Positions 25,435-36,620 of a stretch of DNA of 64,000 bases are shown here, one piece after another; position 1 is the first letter of the stretch; every line of letters starts with the position of its first letter. Origin of the DNA: Spirochaetota bacterium (GTDB lineage Bacteria > Spirochaetota > UBA4802 > UBA5368). The notes beneath the pieces are model-generated. The model saw only the letters and a program-made list of their open reading frames with translations. It did no database searches and was not told the DNA's origin. The translations under genes and the position numbers were made by a program. The stretch spans positions 1-64,000 of the forward strand of contig DATIKU010000008.1 of NCBI GenBank assembly GCA_035477215.1. The letters are read 5' to 3'.

Positions 25435-27550
25435 CGTACTCGTTCCGGCCGCGGGCGCCGTCATCATCGCCGTCTTTTCCCTCCTCCTGTACCTCGACAT
25501 GAGGGGAGGAAAGGGCGTCGCGCATAACGAAGAGATCGGCACCATCACGTTCAAACGGCAGACAGCCCAGCGCAAGTACGCGTCGCAGGTCGTCTGGGAC
25601 GATCTCGCCCAGAACATCCCGGTCTACAATTACGACTCCATCCGCACTTCCGACATGTCCGAGGCCGTCATAAAGCTCAAGGACGGCACTGAGATCGCGT
25701 TAAACGAGAACAGCATGATTCTGCTCGCCATGACGAAGGACGACGTAAGCGTCGACTTCACGCGCGGCTCGATCGCGGCCAACCGTGACAATGCGGACAA
25801 AAAGCTCAACATCACTGCGGGAGGCGCCGTCGTCGCGCTCGGTGAAGGCGCGCTGAACCTGTCGCGCGGCAGGGGCGAGGGGCTCGACCTTACTCTGAAC
25901 AGGGGAAGCGCCCGGGTCAAATTGGGCGAGAGCGAAAAAGACGTGGCGACCGACCAGCGCATCGTGGTTGCGGACGACGTGCGCGTCTTCAATCTTACGA
26001 TACGGCTGTCCTCGCCGGGACCAAACGAATACTTCTTCACGCCCGCCGGTAAAGCGACGATCGCGTTCTCATGGGAACCGGCCCTGGGCGCGGGTCAGGC
26101 CTGGCTCGAAACGGCCGCTGACCAGTCGTTCGCGTCCATCACCGGCGCCCGGCCCGTTGCCGGAAAAGCCGCGACGCTGGCGCTGCCCGAAGGCATATCC
26201 TACTGGCGCGTGCGCACCGCCGATCGTGCGACCGGCAAGATCGAGGTAAGCGAAAGCCGCCGCCTGGTGTTACTGAAAAGAGAACCGCTCGTGCCGATAA
26301 CCCCGTCCGACGGGGCGGTTGTCCGGTATACGCTGAACGCACCCATCATCCTGTTCCGATGGTCCGAAAACGCCGCGGGGGGCATGTCAACCCTTTCGGT
26401 CTTTCGCGACGCGAAGATGGAAAACCAAATCAAATCGGTAAGCATTGCCGGAACGTCCATCGCGGTCGACGATCTCGCCCTGGGCACCTATTTCTGGCGG
26501 GTCGAAAGGACCATATCGGCCGGGGGCAAACAGATTAAGGATACCGGCGCTTTGCGCCGTCTCGTGGTCGAACGAAGCGATACGCCGGTGGCGCCGGAAC
26601 TCGTCTATCCCGTCGAGGGGGCGGCCGTCAACCGCCTCGCGCTGGAACGCGAGGCCGCGGCGTTCACCTGGAAGAAGAACACCGACCACCCTCTCACGCG
26701 CGTCGAGATCGCCCGCGACCGGGCGTTTGCGCAAATCGTCCATACCGGCGATGCGCGCGGCAACGTTATGCGTTTCGCACGGGCGTTCGAGCCGGGCGCG
26801 TACTACTGGCGGGCCGTCGGCATAATAGACGAAAAGACCTCCACGCCTCCGTCGGCCTCGCGCGGGTTTCGCGTCGTCGAGACCGGGGACATCACGCTTG
26901 TCGGCCCGGCCGAAGGTGCCATTGTCGCGCCCGAGGCGCCGGCGGAAAACGCATCGGTCGATTTTGCGTGGAGGCGGAGCGGAATTGCCGGTCGCTACCG
27001 GCTCCAGGTGGCACGCGATGCGTCGTTCGCCGCCGGTTATCGCGAGCGCACAATCGACGGCACCGTAGTCACACTGGACGACATCGAGCCCGGGGATTAC
27101 GCATGGCGCGTGCTGCTCCTCGACGATGAAGGCAACGAGCTGATGAGAAGCGCGCCGCGCCTTCTGGGCGTCCGCCGGCCCCTGCCCCGGCCCGAAGTAC
27201 TCTCGCCCGCGGACGGAAATATTGTGGACATGCGCGACAGCGATGCGCTCAATTTCCGCTGGAGGCCGGTAAAGGACGCCACGCAGTACCGGATAGGGCT
27301 GTACCACGTGAAGAAAGGAATACATAACAATATTCTCACCAAAGAGACCCGCGATACCGCGATCGCCATGACCGAGCTTGAAAGACTCGACGTGGGCGAC
27401 TTCTACTGGACGCTGCAGGCGCTGGAGGTCAGCGGGGGCCGTACCGTCGCGCGCCGGAGCCCCGAGGTGCGCTCGCGCTTCAGCATAACGCTCGGCGGCG
27501 CGGCCCGGAAACCGGAAATACAATCGCCACGGAAGATCTATGTCGAATAG
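25415..27550 (+). CDS. FecR-domain protein with fibronectin-like repeats
   Basis: 711 residues. The N-terminal anchor (VLVPAAGAVIIAVFSLLLYL, residues 9-28) is followed by a FecR-type domain: WDDLAQNIPVYNYDSIRTSDMSEAVIKL, then NENSMILL and the RGSI strand. Five or so beta-sandwich modules follow, each ending in a YWRVR / YFWRVER / YYWRAVG / YAWRVLL-type strand (about 200-690), like Fn3 modules of spirochaetal surface proteins. The bulk is periplasmic. It may bind peptidoglycan, sugar or protein and feed a signal to the cyclase whose 3' end it overlaps. GGGGAG stands upstream of the ATG inside the cyclase gene. Not a sigma regulator here: no FecI-type gene is near. Confidence 0.8.
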   Translation: MRSLNTNVLVPAAGAVIIAVFSLLLYLDMRGGKGVAHNEEIGTITFKRQTAQRKYASQVVWDDLAQNIPVYNYDSIRTSDMSEAVIKLKDGTEIALNENSMILLAMTKDDVSVDFTRGSIAANRDNADKKLNITAGGAVVALGEGALNLSRGRGEGLDLTLNRGSARVKLGESEKDVATDQRIVVADDVRVFNLTIRLSSPGPNEYFFTPAGKATIAFSWEPALGAGQAWLETAADQSFASITGARPVAGKAATLALPEGISYWRVRTADRATGKIEVSESRRLVLLKREPLVPITPSDGAVVRYTLNAPIILFRWSENAAGGMSTLSVFRDAKMENQIKSVSIAGTSIAVDDLALGTYFWRVERTISAGGKQIKDTGALRRLVVERSDTPVAPELVYPVEGAAVNRLALEREAAAFTWKKNTDHPLTRVEIARDRAFAQIVHTGDARGNVMRFARAFEPGAYYWRAVGIIDEKTSTPPSASRGFRVVETGDITLVGPAEGAIVAPEAPAENASVDFAWRRSGIAGRYRLQVARDASFAAGYRERTIDGTVVTLDDIEPGDYAWRVLLLDDEGNELMRSAPRLLGVRRPLPRPEVLSPADGNIVDMRDSDALNFRWRPVKDATQYRIGLYHVKKGIHNNILTKETRDTAIAMTELERLDVGDFYWTLQALEVSGGRTVARRSPEVRSRFSITLGGAARKPEIQSPRKIYVE

Positions 27551-28937
27551 ACCGATCCAGTCATGGCCGGCCGCCTTTGTCCTCTGCATATGCCTGATCG
27601 CATCGTTCAATGCAAAGACCCACGCCGCTGAAAGCCCAGCCTCCGCCGGCAAAGCCTCTATCGCCTGGGAGGCCGTGGAGGGCGCGATACGCTATGAAGT
27701 GATGATCCGCGACGAAAAGGGCTCGATTGTTTTAAAAGAGACAGTGGAGACCAACCGGGTGAGTTTCTCGCTGGCGCCGGGGAAGTATTCGATCAACATC
27801 ATCGCCATCAACAAATTCAACAAGCCTCATTCAGAATCCGGACGGGAGGATTTCGAGATCGCAAAGAGGCCCTCGTACCGCCAGGTGACCGAAGGCACGC
27901 TCATGCGCATGGCGGCCGGACTGCACTTTTCGATTCCGCTGGCGCCCTGGGACGAATTCCTCAACCCCGCACTTGGCGCGTCGCTTCGCGTCGGCCTTAC
28001 CGGCACGAGCGGCCTTCGCCGCTACGGCGGGATCGAGGCCGATCTGCGCGCGCTCGGCTACCGCGGCTCCGGCGCGGCCTCCTCGTTGATACCGCTCATG
28101 GCGGGCCTCGGCGCGTACGCGCGCATGCCGCTCGGAACTTCGACGGCGCTTTTAGTCCGCGGCGGCGGCGGCATGGCCTTTTCGCGCCTGCTTTACGATG
28201 ATGCCTCCGGCCAGGAAACGGTCTCCTGGTCGGGGAGGCCGTACTGGGGGGCGGGGCTCGCGCTGGAGTATTCCCTGCCACTGGGATTTTTCATTGAAGG
28301 CGGCGTCGAGTACCAAAACATCATGCTCTCGCGAAAGGCCCTTGCGAGCGTCGATGCGTTCCTTTCGGGCGGCATGCTTTTCAACTGGGAGGCGGTCGAA
28401 ACGCGCAAGGGCGCCATCACGCAGACATCGTCGGCGGTGCTTCCCGTGGCCGTTCGGATTTCGGCCGGGATTCCGTACGTAACGCTCCTTGGCGACTTCG
28501 GGTACGTGAAGCGTGAGACCCTCAACGGGATCGACGCGAGCCTCGCCCTGCAGGGAATGCGCGGCCTTATGCGCTTCGCGGGCCTCTCCTTCGATTTCGT
28601 GTACGCGGAATTCGAGGGCAAAGGAAGAGCCGAAGGCATGACCTCGTATCTGAACGGGGCGAGCCTTCTTTTCACCACCGACTTCGCCTTCCCGGTCAAT
28701 CTTCTACTGAAAGCCGGCGGAGGCATCGCGGCATCGAAGCTTGAGTATGAAGATCCCTTTACTTTATCGCCGAAAACAATCTGGACCGAGGATACCTACT
28801 ATACCGCCGGGGGCGGTCTGGAATTGCGCGTGTACGCCGGTTTATTTGTCGAAGCGCTGGCCGGTTATTATTATATTGATCAGGGAGGCGGCGTCAACGC
28901 CCTGAAGATGACCCTGCGGGCCGGGGTGCGGCTGTAA
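27540..28937 (+). CDS. Outer-membrane beta-barrel protein with Fn3-like N-domain
   Basis: 465 residues. The signal peptide SWPAAFVLCICLIASFNAKTHAA ends near residue 30. Next comes one Fn3-like module (ASIAWEAVEGAIRYEVMIRDEKG ... FSLAPGKYSINIIAIN, about 36-110), similar in style to those of the upstream protein. The remaining 350 residues alternate aromatic/glycine-rich strands (for example FFIEGGVEYQNIML, LFVEALAGYYYID) and end LKMTLRAGVRL, as expected for a beta-barrel. It overlaps the FecR-domain gene by 11 bp, so the three genes form one coupled operon. It could be the outer-membrane end of an envelope-spanning signalling assembly. Confidence 0.7.
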   Translation: MSNRPIQSWPAAFVLCICLIASFNAKTHAAESPASAGKASIAWEAVEGAIRYEVMIRDEKGSIVLKETVETNRVSFSLAPGKYSINIIAINKFNKPHSESGREDFEIAKRPSYRQVTEGTLMRMAAGLHFSIPLAPWDEFLNPALGASLRVGLTGTSGLRRYGGIEADLRALGYRGSGAASSLIPLMAGLGAYARMPLGTSTALLVRGGGGMAFSRLLYDDASGQETVSWSGRPYWGAGLALEYSLPLGFFIEGGVEYQNIMLSRKALASVDAFLSGGMLFNWEAVETRKGAITQTSSAVLPVAVRISAGIPYVTLLGDFGYVKRETLNGIDASLALQGMRGLMRFAGLSFDFVYAEFEGKGRAEGMTSYLNGASLLFTTDFAFPVNLLLKAGGGIAASKLEYEDPFTLSPKTIWTEDTYYTAGGGLELRVYAGLFVEALAGYYYIDQGGGVNALKMTLRAGVRL

Positions 28938-29020
28938 GTGGCGCTGTTCATTGTATATTTACATGCCTTGATAATAATTATTTGCATTGAGCCGACGATT
29001 ACACGGTATTACCGGAAACG

Positions 29021-29710
29021 ATGAAATCGATACGACTGTTCCCCAATCGCCTGCTGTATCTACCGCCGCTCCTTCTCGTCGCGACGCTGTTGTCGTGCGA
29101 GGTGCAGGATTTCGGGGAGATCCTCGAGGCCGCCGACGGGGAGATCCGCTGGTACTCCGTGACGCAGCACGCGGGCGTTTCACTGCCGCTCGAGATCGCC
29201 GCGGACGGATCGTTCACCGAGCCGCGGAACGCGAACATGATCACCATCGTCGCCGTGCTCCCCGAGCCCGTCGACCCGGCGTCGATCGGCCCGGCGAATA
29301 TCGACTTCATCGGCCGCACCAACGCCGCCGCGGTGTGCGACCCGCCGTTTTCCGTCAGCATGGACGCGGCGCATACGCAGGTGCGCGTTACCGTGTTCGG
29401 CCTTACCGATATCGCACGCTACCGGATACGGCTAAAGAACGAGAACGGGGTCGAGCTCAGCCAGCGCGTCTTTGCCCGTTTCATGGGCGATGTGCTTTCC
29501 GGTGATAGTTTGGTGGACACGATCGATTCCGACAAGGTGCTCGCATTCGTTAATGATCCGGACGACCTCGATCCAACCAACGAACTTCACGTCAGGGCCG
29601 ACATCGATTGCGACTTCATTCACTTTACGGGCGACCTGACGACACTGCAAAGCGGTTCACCGGCGGGATATCCAAGAACGCTCACGGCGACCGTACCTGA
29701 CTTTCCGTAA
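29021..29710 (+). CDS. Putative lipoprotein of unknown function
   Basis: 229 residues. The signal sequence LLYLPPLLLVATLLSC has a spirochaetal-style lipobox with Cys at residue 26. The mature part looks like a bacterial Ig-like domain of about 120 residues (ITIVAVLPEPVDPASIGPANIDF, VRVTVFGLTDIARYRIRL), then a C-terminal segment with two more cysteines in CDPPF and DIDCDF. No catalytic motif. It lies 83 bp after the outer-membrane protein and 19 bp before another lipoprotein, so it may belong to the same or a follow-on transcript. Surface or periplasmic location inferred from the lipobox. Confidence 0.6.
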   Translation: MKSIRLFPNRLLYLPPLLLVATLLSCEVQDFGEILEAADGEIRWYSVTQHAGVSLPLEIAADGSFTEPRNANMITIVAVLPEPVDPASIGPANIDFIGRTNAAAVCDPPFSVSMDAAHTQVRVTVFGLTDIARYRIRLKNENGVELSQRVFARFMGDVLSGDSLVDTIDSDKVLAFVNDPDDLDPTNELHVRADIDCDFIHFTGDLTTLQSGSPAGYPRTLTATVPDFP

Positions 29711-29729
29711 GGCGCACCGGCAGGAAACC

Positions 29730-31304
29730 ATGATGAAACTCATTGCACAATATAAACGCACCTTCCTTCTCCTCGCTTTCGCGACGGCGGTGACGACAGG
29801 CTCCTGCGGCGGCGAGAATTACTGGAGCGAGCTCAAAGGCGGATCGTCCTCGGGTACGCTTCCGCCCTCCTTCCCCGTCGGCATGTACGTGAGCACCACC
29901 GGAAGCGATGTAACCGGTGACGGAAGCCCGGACAATCCCTATGCGACCATTCAGAACGGGACAACACAGGCGGCTTCTAATGGACTTCACGCGGTCTTCG
30001 TGGAGGCCGGCACCTATTCGATTCCAGCGGAGATAACGCTTATCGAGGGGATTTCCCTGTACGGAGGTTTCCGCCCGGGCGACTGGAACGACCGCAGCGT
30101 AACGCCCGCGGCGCGCGATACGGGAAGTCCATACTGCACCGAAATTATATACACCGCCGCACCGGCAATCCGCGGCACCGGGCCGATATCCTCGGCAACT
30201 GTCGTAGAAGGATTCGTAATTTTCGGCCCGACCGCGTTTTCCAACGAGAACAACTCCAATCCAAGAATATCTAATAACACGATCGTCGGCACCGACATCG
30301 GGACCAGTTACGGCATTCACAATCTGAATTCGTCCCCGAACATTCAGTTTAATATCATAATCGGCGCCTCCTTCATCGCGGTCAATGCCTATGGCATCTA
30401 TAATTCCACCGGCGCGACACCGACCATCACCGCAAATACCATTTATGGATCCCTGGTGACCAGTTCGGACACCGCGAACGGCGTATGCAATACGAACGCT
30501 TCAACCGATCCAATAATCGCAGGCAACACCATATACGGCGGTCCAGCCGCCAACACTTCACGCGGAATCTACAACACAAACGGCGCCGAACCGGTAATCA
30601 TCGGAAACCGGATAGCGAGCGATTCCGCCACCGCCAGCTACGCCATCCATAACGAGGACTGCATCAATGTCGTGCTGAACGGCAACGATATTTTCCCCGG
30701 AAACGGATCGGCTTCCTCTGTCGGTGTTTACTGCAGCAATTCGCCAATCTGGATCCTGAACAACGCCGTTCGTGCAGGCGGGGGGGCAACGACCGACTAC
30801 TCCTTCGGCATACGGCTTGCGGCGAATTCGGACGCCAGCATTTTCAACAACACGATCGACGGCGGCACGGCCGATACCGGCTCGTACGGCATCCGCATAT
30901 TCAACGCCGCCCCGCTGATACGGAACAACATCATCTTCATATCCGGTTCGGCGCCTCAAAGAGTGGGAATTGTGGAGGGTAACCCCTCTAACTCAGATCC
31001 TGTTTTTTTTACAAACAATAACATCTTCGACTGTCCCATCCTATACCACGACGATGACCCGGCCGGTATCGTTGACGACATTGTCGACTGGAACCAGCTT
31101 AATGATCCCCTGAACACAACACAGGGGGGGCCGGCCCAATTCAATATATCGGTGCCACTTACCCTCGACGCCGATTTCCGGATACTCGCCCCGCCTCTGG
31201 TTGTATGGGAAGGTGGAGCCGATCTTACCGGATTTCTGGATGACGACAAGGACGAGAACCCGCGCACCGTCCCCTGGTCCATCGGCGCGTACGAGTACGA
31301 CTGA
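29730..31304 (+). CDS. Lipoprotein with right-handed beta-helix domain
   Basis: 524 residues. The signal ends at a lipobox, TTGSC (Cys about 27). After a serine/glycine linker comes MYVSTTGSDVTGDGSPDNPYATIQ, the DUF1565-type opening of parallel beta-helix proteins. About 10 coils follow with the repeating pattern NTIYG/NNTI...YGIHN, rich in Asn and Gly, and the end VPWSIGAYEYD is typical of the family. Expected to be exported and to bind or shield surface glycans; no polysaccharide lyase catalytic site is visible. AGGAAACC precedes ATG 29730. The repeated internal coils make it a likely site of slippage or variation. Confidence 0.75.
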   Translation: MMKLIAQYKRTFLLLAFATAVTTGSCGGENYWSELKGGSSSGTLPPSFPVGMYVSTTGSDVTGDGSPDNPYATIQNGTTQAASNGLHAVFVEAGTYSIPAEITLIEGISLYGGFRPGDWNDRSVTPAARDTGSPYCTEIIYTAAPAIRGTGPISSATVVEGFVIFGPTAFSNENNSNPRISNNTIVGTDIGTSYGIHNLNSSPNIQFNIIIGASFIAVNAYGIYNSTGATPTITANTIYGSLVTSSDTANGVCNTNASTDPIIAGNTIYGGPAANTSRGIYNTNGAEPVIIGNRIASDSATASYAIHNEDCINVVLNGNDIFPGNGSASSVGVYCSNSPIWILNNAVRAGGGATTDYSFGIRLAANSDASIFNNTIDGGTADTGSYGIRIFNAAPLIRNNIIFISGSAPQRVGIVEGNPSNSDPVFFTNNNIFDCPILYHDDDPAGIVDDIVDWNQLNDPLNTTQGGPAQFNISVPLTLDADFRILAPPLVVWEGGADLTGFLDDDKDENPRTVPWSIGAYEYD

Positions 31305-31403
31305 ACCCGATAAAATAATTGACCTCACGCGCCCGCATGGCGCATACTGCCTCCCCTCCCGCGGCCGAGCGCGGGAAATTTCATTTAACCGGAACGCCAC
31401 GCG

Positions 31404-33824
<2,421 letters not shown>

Positions 33825-33928
33825 GCGGCCGACCGGTCGCTTACGGGAATACCGCCACTGACCCGTACATGGGGTCACGATGCCGTGATATCCATCCCAT
33901 TTTTAGCTCTTTTCCCGCCATATTTTTG

Positions 33929-33957
33929 TTGACATAACCCGCCCCGGCGCGAATATC
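33929..33957 (+). promoter_or_regulatory. Candidate sigma-70 promoter before redox operon
   Basis: TTGACA (33929-33934), 17 nt, then AATATC (33952-33957). The -35 is perfect and the -10 weak. It lies 118 bp before the cytochrome start, in the 250-bp gap after metH, which otherwise shows nothing. Confidence 0.4.
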
Positions 33958-34074
33958 GGAACGAGGATTGAAGGTCTATTTTTCTTTAATAATTCATGTT
34001 CTTTTTCATATTCAACATAGAGCAGTCGGCCTCCGGGGCCCCTTATCATCTTTTAAGAATAAAGGAGACAGTGT

Positions 34075-34593
34075 GTGAAACGGCTACGATCATTACTGCT
34101 TTTCTTCCTCCCCTTTGTTGTCTTTACCTACGGTTCATTCATAGTGTTTCAGGCAGCCTGCGACCGCGCAATGAGCGTCCAGGCCGAAAAGCTCCTCCCG
34201 TTCAACCATAATTCCCATGTCACCAGGTACAACGCGTCGGACTGCGAACTCTGCCACGGCTACGACGATAACGGCAGGTTTAAGGGGATCCCGACGGTTG
34301 GCGACTGCAAGATGTGTCACGACGGGAATACCATCAAGGAAAAGGCCCTCTTCAAAGGCTACAAGGACACGGACAAGCCCTGGACTTCCTGGGTTAAGCA
34401 GCCCGACCTGGTGTATTTCAGCCACATTGCGGTGATGAAGAATACCAAGACGGCCCGCTGCGACTCGTGCCACGGCGGCAAGGCCAATTCGATGACGAGT
34501 GCGAAGATAACAGGCAAAATGCCGATGGGCCAGTGTATGGACTGCCACACCGCGCTCAAGATCAGCAACACCTGTGCGGTCTGCCACGATTAA
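34075..34593 (+). CDS. Pentahaem cytochrome c, QrcA/ActA-like
   Basis: 172 residues starting at GTG 34075, with AAAGGAG 7 bases upstream. An N-terminal signal-anchor (LLLFFLPFVVFTYGSFIVF) tethers it to the periplasmic face. Five CxxCH haem sites lie at residues 57, 78, 129, 154 and 167 (CELCH, CKMCH, CDSCH, CMDCH, CAVCH), plus extra histidines (FNHNSH, YFSHI) that can serve as sixth ligands. Same haem count as ActA of alternative complex III; Desulfovibrio QrcA has six. It heads a four-gene operon and should pass electrons between periplasmic cytochromes and the Fe-S/quinone subunits. Confidence 0.85.
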   Translation: MKRLRSLLLFFLPFVVFTYGSFIVFQAACDRAMSVQAEKLLPFNHNSHVTRYNASDCELCHGYDDNGRFKGIPTVGDCKMCHDGNTIKEKALFKGYKDTDKPWTSWVKQPDLVYFSHIAVMKNTKTARCDSCHGGKANSMTSAKITGKMPMGQCMDCHTALKISNTCAVCHD

Positions 34594-34641
34594 GCGAACG
34601 GCACGCCACGATCAAATATCGAATGAGGAGTAATTCAATCC

Positions 34642-36606
34642 ATGGAAAAGCTTGAGAGACGTGAAGTTATAATGATGGCGGGTGGCGCCCTCGCCGGCGC
34701 GACCGTTGGAACGCTCTTTTCGGGCGCGCCCTTCCTCGGCCTGCAGTGGCTTGTCGAGTGGACGCAGGACCAGTTCGTACCCGCCCCCGGCGAAGAGAAA
34801 TACCTGCAGGGCCGCTGCCTGCTCTGCCCGAGCGCCTGCGCCCTTTTAGTGCGGATGATCGGAAACCGCGCCGTGAAGGTTGAAACCGCCAATACCGGCT
34901 GCTACAAACCACAGCTTGCCATACAGATGCTCTATCATCCCGAACGCATTAAAAACCCGCTCAAGAGGATCGGCAAAAAGGGTTCGGGCAAGTTCGCCCC
35001 GGTAAGCTGGGAAGAGGCCATAAAGGACATCGCCGCGAAAATCGACGGACTACGGTCGAGCGGTAATGCCACACGGATCGCCGCCGTGAGCGGCTCCGCC
35101 GCCTTCGCCTCCGGCGAGATACTGAAGCGCCTCGTCAGGGCCTCGGGAAGCCCCAATGTCTACAGCGAGCCCTGTCTGAACACCCTGTCGGCCGCGGCCA
35201 CCCGCCTCACCCAGGGTCAGTCCGGCTCAATTTACTACGACTTCGAGAACGCCGATTTCATACTGAGCTTCGGCGCGCGGCTCGTCGAGGGCTGGGGAGA
35301 CCCGGGCAGGATGAACAAGGCCCTCGTGGGCTGGAAAGAGCGCAAGGCGCGCTACGTACAGATCGACACGGCATGCACCAGAAGCGCTTCGATGGCCGAC
35401 AGGTGGGTGCCGGTCAACGCCGGGACCGAAACGGTCCTCGCGCTGGGCATCGCCAACCAGCTCATCGCCATGGGCAGGCGCTCCGGCGGCGCCAACTTCG
35501 CCCAGTGGTCGCAGATCGTCATCAATGACTATGCGCCCGAAAGGGTCGCCGAAATCACCGGTGTCGGCGTGGACGCCATCAGGGAGATCGCCAGGGAATT
35601 CGCCTCTGCGCGCAACCCGATAGCCGTCGCCGGCAGGGGCGCGTCGGCCGTCTCATCCTCAACCGTCGAGTTTGCCGCCGTACAGGCGCTTAACAGCCTG
35701 GCGGGAAGTCTCGGCCGCAGGGGCGGCGTGTTGCTTGTGGATTACGCGGGCCTCGGCGAAGTCGCGGTCAACGCGGCGGGCGCCAGGGGGCTCGACGATT
35801 TCATCAAGAACGGCGCGGCCGACCTCATTTTCATAAACGAGGCGAACCCGGTGCACCGCAGCGTGTACGGCAAGGCGTTCGCCGAAAAGCTTAAAAAGGA
35901 CACCATGGTGGTGGCATTGCTGCCGCTCCTCAACGACTCGGCGGCATACGCCGACTACGTGCTTCCGACCATTTCGCCGATAGAGGGCGAACCGGTAGGG
36001 CCGCGCTTCAGGGCGATGCATCCGGTCGACGCGCTGCTCGCCATAGCGAAGGCGGTGAAGGGGCTTGAGAGCGCCTTCCCGTGGACGGGCCGTAAAGACG
36101 TTTTTTCGCTCATCGGCCGGCAGAACGTAAAGGCCGCGGGGAACTTCACCTTCCCGGTCGAGCTCTTCAAGGCCTACCTTGCCGAATTTTCGAAGAAAAT
36201 CGGCGACAAAAACTACCCGCTCGCACTCCTTCCCATCGAGGCGCCCATGGTAGGCGACGGCGACGGGCTCGCGCTCCCCTACGTGCTCAAGGGCCTCGAC
36301 TCGGTGACCCTCACGGGCGCCAAGCTGTGGGTGATGATGAATCCCGAAACGGCGAAGCGGGAAGGAGTTTCCGAGGGCTCGAGGATCGATATCGAGTCCG
36401 CACGGGGCGAGATCGGCAGCGTGAAGGTGCACATCACCAAAACAATCGCTCCCGGTGCGGTGGCCATTCCGATCGGGTTCGGCCACGAGTTTTACACCCG
36501 GTACGCCGAGGACAAGGGCGTCAACGCCAAGGAAATCATGTCCGACGATATAGATCCCATATCCGGTGCCGCCGACTGGTGGTTTACCAGGGTAAAAATC
36601 AGCTAA
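34642..36606 (+). CDS. Molybdopterin-oxidoreductase-like subunit, QrcB-type
   Basis: 654 residues. The N-terminal Tat-like signal (LERREVIMMAGGALAGATVG) is followed by C59-x2-C62-x3-C66 and C87, a possible [4Fe-4S] site. The MopB fold continues with segments such as SWEEAIKDIAAKID and ENADFILSFGARLVEGWGDP, and a C-terminal domain with GSRIDIESARGEIGSVKV. Family relatives QrcB and ActB keep the fold but lost the molybdenum cofactor; here no Cys/Sec/Ser ligand in the usual catalytic motif is evident by eye, which fits a structural rather than catalytic subunit. It is exported, 48 bp after the cytochrome gene. Whether a pterin is bound is unknown. Confidence 0.82.
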   Translation: MEKLERREVIMMAGGALAGATVGTLFSGAPFLGLQWLVEWTQDQFVPAPGEEKYLQGRCLLCPSACALLVRMIGNRAVKVETANTGCYKPQLAIQMLYHPERIKNPLKRIGKKGSGKFAPVSWEEAIKDIAAKIDGLRSSGNATRIAAVSGSAAFASGEILKRLVRASGSPNVYSEPCLNTLSAAATRLTQGQSGSIYYDFENADFILSFGARLVEGWGDPGRMNKALVGWKERKARYVQIDTACTRSASMADRWVPVNAGTETVLALGIANQLIAMGRRSGGANFAQWSQIVINDYAPERVAEITGVGVDAIREIAREFASARNPIAVAGRGASAVSSSTVEFAAVQALNSLAGSLGRRGGVLLVDYAGLGEVAVNAAGARGLDDFIKNGAADLIFINEANPVHRSVYGKAFAEKLKKDTMVVALLPLLNDSAAYADYVLPTISPIEGEPVGPRFRAMHPVDALLAIAKAVKGLESAFPWTGRKDVFSLIGRQNVKAAGNFTFPVELFKAYLAEFSKKIGDKNYPLALLPIEAPMVGDGDGLALPYVLKGLDSVTLTGAKLWVMMNPETAKREGVSEGSRIDIESARGEIGSVKVHITKTIAPGAVAIPIGFGHEFYTRYAEDKGVNAKEIMSDDIDPISGAADWWFTRVKIS

Positions 36607-36620
36607 CGAGGTGATGAACA

